A DNA stretch of 64,000 nucleotides from Stichopus chloronotus. Taxonomy: Eukaryota; Echinodermata; Holothuroidea; Aspidochirotida; Stichopodidae. The notes beneath the pieces were generated by a model. It did no database searches. It saw only the letters and a list, made by a program, of their open reading frames with translations, and was not told the DNA's origin. The first letter of the stretch is position 1. Every line of letters begins with the position of its first letter. The stretch is from NCBI GenBank assembly GCA_021234535.1, contig CM037841.1, positions 11,800,825 through 11,864,824 on the forward strand, read 5' to 3'. Made by a program: the position numbers and the translations under genes. Shown here in pieces: positions 50,901 through 62,900 of this stretch.

Positions 50901-53900
50901 TCCTCAGCTTTACCCTTCATGAAGAACCCTGAGCAGTGTCAGACATTTGAAACCTACTTCAGCAAGCAATGGCAAGACACGCTGTTATTTTCCCTACAGA
51001 ATTTTCTCAGCGTCATTTTCCAGAGCATGCATATCCTTTTACCATTCTTGACATCTACTGTGTCACACAGTCGTGTTATGAGGCAAAACAGGATACTTGA
51101 ATGTCAAGTTGGCTCGTTTGTCATGTCGATAACATTCATGTTTTTTTACAAACAGGAAACACTGTTTAAACTTGATACTCCCTGGTTAATACGTCTTGGA
51201 ACAATCCATAACTGTAGCCAAACATATGTTTTCATTGAGCTCTAACATTGGTTTTGCAAATGTATACTTCACAGCGACTGATATCATTTTATGACAAATT
51301 TATTTTTCAGGTGAAAAGATACTTTTGTCTTGATTTGCTTCATTAAATATTTTTACTAGTACTGGACCACATTGCACACATTCCATTTGTTTTTTATGAT
51401 ATTTATTTGATAAAATGTTTCTGTGATTACCTGTAAGTTGTTTCGTTTACAGACAAAAAATAGAGAAGTAGACGTTTCATCATATCAAAAACATGAAAAT
51501 TATCAAAATGTCAGGAAGGAGAAAAACATTCAACAAAATCTGGATCACATATAAAAGTGAAAGACAATCTCTCTCATTGATCTAGTAATGTCAAATTTGG
51601 TTAGTAAGAATTATTTTTAGTAAGAGAGTTTTTCTGTTCAGCAGGGAGTTTGAGGTCCGCATGATGCCTCGATGCGGGCTACAACTTGTTGAGGACTTGT
51701 GCTGTCCTTGCAGTTCATATGTAAATAAATAAACTTTCAACCTGTAATGAAGACGTAAAAGGAAACATAGATTGATGTATCTCATAGACAATATGGTCGC
51801 TGATTCTTGATTTTGTTGCCATGGCAATATACCATGCTGCAGTGTTAATGGTCAGCGATACCCCATCCTGTATGTAAACCATCCATCAGCTGTCACAATT
51901 TCTTAACCGTGAATTTAATCCACCTCTCCCAACTTTACTGAATTTCGACGCTGAACAAATGAGGATGAAGAATCTGGTGGACGAAAACAGCAGACTCTAC
52001 GAACAGGTCAGCGAGCAGAATAACATGTCATTTATTTAGACTTCGGAATCTGGAAAAAGAGCCCTTCTTAATTTGGGGACCCATAGGGTTGATCATCTGA
52101 AAGTAATTTGATTATTCAGAGGCTCTCCAAATATCTTGTGTCTTTAGCAAATTTGTATTTAGGTCATGTTGTTTGAATTATCTCAGGAAACCTTAATTGT
52201 GCTATAAATGAAAAGAAAGATTTCCATTTGTGCTTGGAGCCTTTTCAAAGTATGCAGCAGGTGTCCTCAAGAGGGTAATGCTGATTCCATCTGAACATTG
52301 AGTCGAATGAATCGTTTTGAAATCGTTGGGTCTGTCTTGCCGAAAGCCTTGCAATGAATTATGTTTTTTTTACGTGATAAGACACCAAGAGGAATTTGAT
52401 CTCATACTGCTTGATGTAGGTGTGTAACACACAGAGAATTGGACACTCATTTTTTTTTTATTTGTCGGTGGTCAGATGTCATGAGTATCACTTATAGGGT
52501 CAGATCCTGAGAACACAGTAAACACAATATTTTAAGAACACTAACGCTTGGATGGATTTTATGCTTGGCATGTATGTCTACCATATCAGATAAAAAAGTG
52601 TTTGCTTTCACTATACAATAGGTCAAAGGTCATGAAGTTAACATATTAACCAATATTAGCAAAATGCATCTGACAAAGTGGAAGCTTGAAAGCTTGAAAA
52701 GATCTCCTGTTATGTTTATGTTTTACATTGAGTGCATGTACAGTAAGAAGTTCATGGTCAAGTTATATCGTCAGATGCTATATTGAACGTATCCTTTTTC
52801 TCAGTTCAGTGCCTTACACGGTGGTTACTTACAGTTCTAGTGTGTTGTTACGTACCTAAAGTCTTCTTTTTTAAATTCTGATTGAAAATAATACTCACCT
52901 CACAGCTTTCAAAATATGAGAAGTCTACACCTTCTATAGCAGTGGATTCACCAGCACCTCTACCCTTGGCCACTGCTGAAATTCCAGATGACTTTACATC
53001 TAACCCAGGGTAAATATGTCACAGATGGTAAAATGGTATTTGTTTGAAATATTAATGTAAACCCGATAAAGTTGCTAAACTGTACCATGTTGTTCAATGA
53101 CTCATCTCTGAGTCTAGGTTTTGCTAGTAAGCATCCTTCGGAGTCTTTCCACGGCCCTACCTTAAGGTAAAAACCTAGAAACAGGAGATCCATGAATGTG
53201 AAATGATAAAACGTTTGCAGTGGTTAAATAATTATGAAATATAAAAATGACTCTCCCTTTATGACCATATCTGTTGTTTCCATAATAGGTTTGTATTCTT
53301 CAGACATCGTCAAGATTTAGACTAAGTAATGAGATTATAGATGTGTCCAGAGGATGCAATCTGACAAATCTCTTGTTTATTAGTTTTATTATTAATGATA
53401 ATACCTCGAAACAGCAGACTTCTAATCTTAATGGCTTGCTAGGAAGTGTTGAGTAATCATCATTTTTTGTGGTTTTTTTTTGTGTTTTTTCGTTTTTGCT
53501 TTTATTCCAGAGGAGATCCTTCAGAGCTCCATGACCAATAAAGCTCTTGCAATATTGCAGTGTCAACAAATGGTATTGATACACGAGATGTTGCCTCCAA
53601 TATTGTTTGTGAGATGACCCCAAGCAATATTGTCTGTCCACTAATGGAGAAAAAAAATGAATGTTTCTTAAATCAGATTTAGATCATATACTAGTATAAT
53701 AAATATTATCCATGGAAACAAGAAATCAGACAGTATAGTTGCATTAAACTATAAATAAATAGTTTTGATTAATTTGACAGTAAGTATCATGTAAGAATAC
53801 ACCTAGGCTGTGTAATATTTAGCTTTATGCAATTCAGTGTTTTACACATATTTATTCAAGTGTGCTCAGGTTCCAACTTACCCCGTGCACCCGACAATAT

Positions 53901-56900
53901 TGTTTGGCAATTGAAGTGGAAAAGTGCTTGAGGTATTATTTACAAAAATTTCATATACCAACAACATTAATGACCAACGACCTTGCTACAGAATGTTAAA
54001 TAAAGAGAATTTTAAAAAGGTAATATTACATTCTCACTGTATCCACGTTTCATGTTTTGAATAATCTGATTTTGTTTTGTAGGGGTAATCAAGTCAGAGA
54101 TTTTGGTACAAGACCATTGGTATCCAGGGGTGGGATGGGAAGGTCGCCTCTCATTCAACGGAAGCAAGTAGCTGGCAGTGTAGAGAAAAATGTCAAAACC
54201 AACTCTAGCAGTAACAACCTCTGTAAGAGTGTTGGGTTTACACAAAATACCAAATCTAACGAGAAAGGACTTTTAACGACCATACTAGGACCAAGAAAAA
54301 GCGGAGATGGATCCTCTTCTAAGCCAAAAGATCCACCGTCAAAGAAAGTAGAACCATCACTTGCAGTACATAAAGCTTCCTCAGCAGCTGTAGTAACAGC
54401 TAGCCAGGTAAACCTTATCAGTTAACTGAGTGATCCTTATTCCAGGTACCAGGTTAAGTTTAATCAGCTCAGCAACCCTGATGACAATTTATTAGAAAGA
54501 ATTCCAAGTAAGTCAGCAATGCTTGTACACTTTTCTTATGCATGTAGGTACACCAGCAACCCTGATGCTGAGTGAAATATCAAATTAACTTCAAAACTTT
54601 GACATAATCTGATGAATTACCTGAGCAATCCTGATAAGGCAAATATTGTCATAAATATCAGTCATCCTCATAAAAGGATATAATGTGAAGTCTTTTTGCA
54701 TCCCACTTTACAGCTTGTTATGTTCTGAAAATGGAAATGAATCCATCATTTCTGGTCATGAGGTAAAGTGAAAGAAAAAAATGCATGTTGCAGCTCACCT
54801 TCTCATTACAGGATGCATCTTTGTGATTCTTTTGAAGGAAAACATCAAAGAATAATGTGAAAAGTGTTTGTCGCAACTGCTTTTTTTCTTCTTTACCTTT
54901 CACGGCTCTTTGTGTAAACAAAGTTAACATTAATGTCAGTGGCTCATTACCTTGTAACAATGTTTCTTCATCAAGGTAAATTGAAGTAGAGTTTGACATT
55001 CTGGATATTTAAAAACCTAGTCCTTTTGTTTTACAGTCCCTGGATATGTAAAAATTATGACTTCATTTCGTTTCCTTTCTTATCAGCCAAAGTTAAATTC
55101 GCAGTCCAGTTACGAAGCTCAACGGAAGGAGTTGTTCCAGAAGTCAAAGGTCACAACCCCAAAAGTAACAAAGACAGCAGCTAAGAATGTGATGTCGGAC
55201 GGTTCTTTGCAATTGACGGAAACCACACAGTGGCAAAATCAGAATCAGAGTCAACTTCAGCCAGAGAGCAACATAACAGGGACATCAACCGCAGCGCCCC
55301 CTATAACAGCAGACAGTCAAAGTAGGAGTAGCATAGGTCCTAGCAGAGGTACATATTCAGTAATAATACAGGATTCTTTGTTGTTCGTATTAGCTCTTTC
55401 ACCATGGATTTGTTTTTAGTAATTTCATTAAGTTCATCACCAACCTTGTTGTAGTTTGGAGAGTTTGTAGACGTTATGATAAAGAGAAAGAAAAGAAGGT
55501 ATCATTCATTATCAAGAATTGTTGTCCCCATCACATGGTATCGTGGTGCGAGACCCAAGTCACATGATATCAATGATGCTGAAACCACATTGCAGCGTAT
55601 CATGCCCTGGCTTGTGTGCCATGGGGCAGGGAATCAACCTTGAACCTGGGCCATATCACAGAGTTTCGACCATACTTTAAACCACATTACAGAGTAATGC
55701 CCATGTCCCGGGCCCCATCAGAGGGAATCCGTCGTCAATTGGGCCCTATCAGTATGAGTATTATACAACCATGAATGGAGTATCGTCAAGGCCTCAGGCC
55801 CCATCACAGACTGTCAACCATGTTGCTGGCCCCTATTCTCTGACTCACAGTTCAGTTTGTGCTCTTGTGGCACTTTCTTGTCTCACAGGCACTTTTTTGG
55901 CAGTGATTAGTTCTTTGACTGTTGATTGAGGTAATACAAGCCATATGACCTCAAGTGGGGTGTCATTTTCTTTTACGATTGCATGATATTGCTACATGAG
56001 TATCTTTCTGAAGCATGCATCAACCCACAGGGGAAAGAATATCCTTTTCATGGTCCTTTTAAGCTATAATTACATCACTAAGAAGAAAGGCATCACCAAA
56101 AAGAAGCAGTTAATATGAGTTGTACAAGAAGGACATCACAAAGTATTGCAAAATTGACTGTTTCAAATAAGGTACATATCTTTTAACATTTAATCTCTCA
56201 GCAATGGATCAAGTTATAAAGATGGGTGAATACTATTTATTTTCCCACCTCTTACATATATTTCTTGTAATCATTCTAGACTTCAGGTAAACTATAAACA
56301 TGCTTTTCATACATCACACTTGTAGTTCTGTGAGGACATTGGCCATAATGTTATTGCCAAAACCCTCCCTTTTATTTCACTAAAAAGTCAAAAATGACTT
56401 GCCTTCATCCCACCTCTAAATCAGTGAGGATGTTGCTTTAACCTGCAGCATTTTTATTTGACAAACAACTGCCTTGGGTTCATCGACTGAATTATTTCTT
56501 GTCACCTTTCAGATTCTGGTTTCTTTGATATTCTCCTTTCCAGTGACTTCACCCTTTATCGTGTTAAGTTCCGACGAGTACACCGAACACCATTCTTCAA
56601 TCACTCACTGCAAGTTCTCCCCGGTGGCCACATCCGTTGCTACCATGGACATCGATGGAGTTGTCAAGTGAGTTTTAAAATTTTGTTACTTTCAGTCATT
56701 TGTCCTTCAAGTATGTATGCTTTAAGTTACAGTCAAATAATGTGGCAAGTGGCGAGATCTATGGAGACCATTGAAGTGTAATTAAAATAAAAAGCAATGT
56801 CAAGCAAACTTACGTAACTGATCAATTATAGCATAGTCTTCTATTAAATATTATTGGAGGTATTTGAAAAAAAAAGTTAAAGAATAACTTGGTGAATGAA

Positions 56901-59900
56901 AAATAAATTGTGAAAGAACAGTAGTTAAACATAAGGTTAGAATAATTTTTGCAATTAAATGAACAAGGGAACTAGAGAACTATGGAAGGTGAAGTGATTA
57001 ATAAACATATATGAGTAGCACCTGAAATTGTGGAGTCCATACCTGTATTATGGAGCTTCATTTAAAGTTGTCTGGAGGGGGTAGGGAACTGAATTGTGAA
57101 GCTTAGGTCATAATATCTAAGTGTCAGTTTTGATTGGCTTGGTTAGGATATAGTGTCATAGAAGGAGTCAACTTGTCAAAAACTTCTCTCTCCCAAATGT
57201 CGATCAATTTTTTGCACATGACGTGACTCACATCCCTGACAACGCAGATTTCCTTGTAGCGTAGTACACAAGAAATTTTCTTACAGTTCACGGCAAGATG
57301 CCGACCTGAAATTCCTTTGCCGTCATCTGTATGTTGCATATGTAGCCAGTTTTTACGCTGCTTTTTAAATTGTAGAATGTTGCTTAAAAGATAGAGTGAT
57401 GTGAAAATGCAGTATTTCTTGTAAGCTACACCATTTTGCTTCTCTCCGCTTCCACAGAATATGGTCATTTTCTCCGATGCCTAGGACGATTGCTACGGTT
57501 ATGTTCAAGGCTCCATTGCTGTCTATGGAATGGGTTCCAAAACAACCAAGAATGGTAAGTTTCATGTTATTTTGAAGTGTAAATGTTCCGAACAAACATT
57601 TGCCTCAGACCAGATTCTTAATGATGAGGTTGTTGAAGAGAAACTTTCTGATGTCATCAATTAATGATGATGTCTCAAGGAAACCTTCAAATGTCATATC
57701 TCATTGAGTATTGAATATTCATTTAACATATTATTGTTTTGCAGGTGTAATCTGCATTTAAAAAAAAACATTTTCCCATTTTGTAAACACTGATTTTGGT
57801 TTTCTCCTCTGCATTCTAAATTTGAAATGCTTTCTGTTTTGTAAGAGACATTTTGTAAGAGATATTTTCAATTTCACAGAGCTAGAATTCTTTAGGGTAA
57901 CACGTGGGTTACCTGTGTTCGTTGTGTGTGTATGTGCATTCAGCAATTCAGTGTTATTTGCTTTCTTCTGTTGCTATGCATGCTGTTCTATCATATATGT
58001 AGTAGTGTTCAATCATTACAACATTGCTCCAGTACTTTATGTTGACAAGACGGAACACAACTGCTTACCTTTCGGTGGGGTTAAAGAGTTTTATAGTCTT
58101 GTATTTCACTTAAATGAGATGATATTCATTCGAAAATGATGGAAAAATGGTGAAATTGCTGTGCAATTGGACACTTCCAATTTTTCATGTAATTTTATTT
58201 TGTCTTCTCACTTTTCAAGTTCTCTGGGTACTATGACTACTGTGATTTTTTCCGTTTTTAGCAAGATAGTTAACTCTTGCCTTAACCTACTGCATATACT
58301 GGTACAGCACCAGGAGCACTACCATGTCAGCAAACTGTCTTCATTGTCTTCTACTGGCATTGTGGAGACCCTGCTCTGTTGTTAACATGGATCACCAAAT
58401 TGCTGTTTGTTTACTGTGCCAACATGATGGAAACTTACTATGGGTGTAACCATAAATACCATCAGATCACTGAACTGGTGTTTTATATGAAATTAGCTAA
58501 TGTAATCATTCCTACTCAGATGCAAAATGATGCAGAAGGTTTGCTCACTTTTCCTGGAGGAGTTTTTCCACAAATTACCTAAAAGTTTGGTAAATTATCT
58601 CAGTTTTGGAGGGATCTTTTAAGTTTTTTCAAAGAAAGTTTTCAGTATTCTCCCAGTAAAGTTTTTGCATGCCACTCCAAACCATGTCACATGCCACAAG
58701 TGGTGTGTGTGTGCTGTTTTTTTTTTTGAGGAAGCCTGCACTAAATTTTGGTTACACATTCACTGACTGATGGCGGTAATAAACGCTGTAAGACATATTA
58801 TGAGAACACCAGCTACTCATTTATTTGTTTACTTACCTATTCTGGCATCAAGTCTCCTTTTCTCTATCTTTACTGTCGATCTTCTGCTCGTTTTTTAAGT
58901 TGTTACTGGGAAGTTCCGAGGGGACGCTAAAACTTTACGACACCGAACAGAAGAAACCAATGACCGATGTCTTTGTTGACCCATCCTGTCCAAAGTGAGT
59001 AGCATCTTTAGCTACATTCAAGGTAGCCATGTAAGTTACATGTATGGAATTAATGGATATACTCTGCAATCAGGTCAACCAGGATTTAAAATCAACTGAT
59101 ATGAATGGAAGAAAAAATAATGACAGCAGTGAATGGCACCCTTAGTTTGGGAGTAGGATCAAATCAATTTTTGACCAATTTACGTAATTATCATAAAAGT
59201 GATCTGTTGGTCAGTAACCAATAAGTCCAGTGTTTCAGCAATTAGTGTAAGCATGTTTTATAAAAAAAATTTGTTTGTGATAGGAAGTCTAGGTTTTATA
59301 CCTAATTAGATAATATGCCTAATTTATAGATCTGTCATTCAGGTGAATCCAAGGAAATGATAAAATCAGATCGTTTGTCGTTGCGGTATTTATGATGGCG
59401 TGAAACTTACACTAATGTTTGGAAAAGAATGATAGGGTCATACACACTAACATTTTTGTGCAACCTCAGCGACCGCATACAAATCAAGTCATCCGTAGCC
59501 ATCAGGCAAATCCTGCGCCTACTGTTCTGTGACTGCATGGTCGTCACAGTTCAGTGACCACATGACTTCACTAGGCAAGTTGTGGCCTTTTTGTGACATG
59601 TATGTTTGAAAATGGAATCAAATAAAGAAATAATGGAAAAAATGTCACTCATTTACTTGTGGATGTGAAAGCTAAAACCTGCACGTAAGATAAACATCCT
59701 GCCTTTGTTTGCCAAAATGAACTTTATTGTCTACAGATCAAAAATGCATAAAAACAAAAAGACATAGAAACAGAAACAAGCAAATATGTTGGTTGCAGAG
59801 TAAGTACTTTTATGTACATTTTTTGGCTGTGCTGTGATATTACCTGTTTGTGACTTCTGTTTGTTGTTATAATACAGGTACCTCACTTTTGTTGATGATA

Positions 59901-62900
59901 TGCTAGTGCGTATTGGTTGCTTACATTTCTTATGAAGTAAACTGCAGTGTAATGTAACATTCTGCTTCTAGTTAACAGATACCACCATACCTTAGTTTTG
60001 ATATTGTAATGGATGTTACTGTGTGATATTTATTGCCTTCCTTATAAAGCCATCGATGCAAACTGTTTTTTCTCCTCTTGTAAGAGTTGTATCCCTTGCC
60101 TGCAATCCAATTGGTGATGGCTTTGTCACTTCGCAAACCACTCAAGATAAGCCAGACGTCAGCCAGGATGGATGTAAAAGTCGACTACTTCTCTGGGATA
60201 TTAAGATCATGAAGCCACAGGTAAATGAGTTTTAAATGCAAATACCGCTTTTCTTCTGCTGCATTATCAGGTAATGCCCCTCCCCTTGCTCATCTTCCTT
60301 CTGTTTTTCCTTCTCCGATTTTTACCCACATGTTCAACCCATCCCCTACTCCTCTGCCATTTGCTGATGATGGAAAACCAAAAGTGACAGATCTTATTTG
60401 TACAACTCAGCAAACTTTGAAGTTCCCCTGTTTTACAATTCTGATGTTTATTGGCTTGTTACTGCAGTTTCTATAGGTGTTGCACATACAGGGTCATGTG
60501 GGAAGGTAAGTGTTATTTGTGCCGCACTCAGGACATTACTGAAATAGGTTGCAAATCCAAGGTTTTTTACAGAAAGAGTCAAAAACACACAAAGGCACAA
60601 AAACAGAGCAAACAGTGCATGCATGCTGAATGTAGATACAAATTTATTGCACTATACTTGTGACAAAAGAAACCTTTCATTTGTACAGCGTGCTTATTTA
60701 AGGCACGCATCACATTTAAGGCAACACATCTTGAAGTTACTTTATACTCTTGTAGCTTGTTTTGTAACGGCTTTCATCACCATTGGTTCTTCTCCATTCC
60801 TGTAGAGGGAATTCTCCATAACTGATACACAGACATGTGTGAACAGCATGGCTTTCAATCATAACGGTAACCTGATGATTACTGGTGCTACAGATGGTAC
60901 TCTTCGTTTGTTCGGTGAGTGTTACAGGTTGTTTTCCTCACTGTTGGCTACCCTGATCAGTTTTATCCGCAGGTTTTCAAGAGAAGCGGGTGACAATGCA
61001 AAGAAGCGTGTATGCTATCACGATGCGATCGCAGGTTGAGGGGTTTCCCCGAATATCAAACATTACATTAGGGTTGCATTTGTAATAGCAGTAGCCTGTC
61101 GTCAACTTTCTCTTGGAGGTCAAGCAGAGCTTTTGTAGGGGGCTGGGATTATTATCAGGGGCAGATTGCTATTTCGGGGGACGGCTATTTTGATTTGGGA
61201 GTTACAACCTCCCAAAACCCTTTGTGGGTGATACTGACATTGTATAGTCATCATCTTTCCAGATGTTTGTCTGAATATTGGAGGTTTGCAATTGAATTGG
61301 CATCACAGGCAAATGACAGGTGGTCAGTAGATTTCAATTCAGACAATCCTTGTCCAGTCCAACCTAAGAAAGAAGGCAAACTTAAAGAAAAATAAAGCAC
61401 ACACTCACCCACAAGGTTTTTAGTTTACTCTCAGGAAAATGATATTAATCTTTTCAAATGTAGACATGTTTAATATGGAGCAGCTGTATGAAAGTAATAG
61501 ATAAGAGACAGCAACCAAGGCCTGTGAACACATGAAGCATTGAAACAGTCATACCTACGATGAAGTTCTTTTGTGTGCCACACGAATGCCTGCATAGCAA
61601 GCTCCTCCATGAGATGCTCTACGGGGTGAGTGAGGGGACAAGAGGGAGAGGAGGAAGCCCCTTCTGGATGCTTGCATTTTGTTGGCTTGGGCCTTGCAGG
61701 TATGAACTTGCAGTTTGGGCCTTCCAGTTTCTGGTAGAATGATCATGTAATGGTTAACTTAACCAAATGCCGAGCAGACATATCGTCATCTGATGAACGG
61801 ACAATTGGTTTTTATAAATTTTCTTTGAACTGCTCTGTTTTTCAGATGTTAATTCGTGTAATTGCATCTTGAAGTGGAAGTCACACGATGGTCCTGTTCA
61901 TGCAGTCAACTTCAGCCCAGATGAAAATTCTCTGTATAGTATGGGTGCTGATGGCAAGGTATGTCTGATGGATCTGAGTGACTAGCACCCTGCATTGCAA
62001 CTTAACCTATGGTGTGAAGGAATCATTGATATTTTTTTATTCTTTTTATTCAAGAACTGAGAAAGGAAATGAATAGCAAGACATGATTGAGAAGTAGTTG
62101 TTAATCAAACCCTGATTTGTGTCCAAAAGGCATACCAAAAAAGTGAAACATCGGCAGAGAACCACAGACAGTTAATACTTCTCCAGAGATTGTTACTAGT
62201 TTCTACAATTTGTTATCATCAGCTTTTCTGGGCCATTTTCTTTTAATAATATTATCTGGAAATTTTTTTTCTTAAATGTTTGATCAAGTTCATTGCTTGT
62301 TCAGAAGGTCGAATGAGATACATTCAGTTTCATGAAAGAAAACTGTTCCCGATTTTATTTTTAGGGAATTGACTCTGCAGTTTCACAAAAGAAAACTGCT
62401 CCTGTTGGTACTTTAAGGGAATTAAGTAACAGTTCCTCACAAGACAGCCATTCCTGATTCTGTTATTGGGAAATTTAGTGGCAATTTCTTGAAAAAAACT
62501 GATCCTGTTAACTGGAAAGATACGTGAAACAAAAGTGCTTGTCAGTTTCTTTGTCAACCTTGTATCAATGCACACCTTCCATTTTACTTTTTACTTTCAA
62601 AGTTGCAAATTGGTAGAGGTCAATGTTCCTGGTCTCTCAAAATTGGTACTTTTGACATCATTTCCCATTTCCCATGTTTTTATTCTTTCAACAGTTTTGT
62701 CAGTGGGCTCTCTTTGACCCAGGGAAGCAACTGGACCTGTCCATCCACCATGGAGCCACTGGACCCTTCGTGATGTCGGGTTACGGAGGTTACAAGCAGC
62801 AGCAGTCTCCAAAAGGGAGACTCTTTGCTTTTGACAACAGTGGGCAGTATATACTTACTTGTGCACCGTATGGTGGAATCATCTATAAGGTAAGAATCTT

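Noticed and set aside
51031..51245. Continuation of the exon 4 reading frame for about 70 codons
   Set aside because: It has no similarity to WDR91, whereas the AT-AC splice gives the conserved block exactly. The open frame is intronic read-through.
60023..60084. Longer version of WDR91 exon 12 using the acceptor at 60051
   Set aside because: It would enter in the wrong phase and add unconserved residues. The acceptor at 60084 has a better pyrimidine tract and correct phase.
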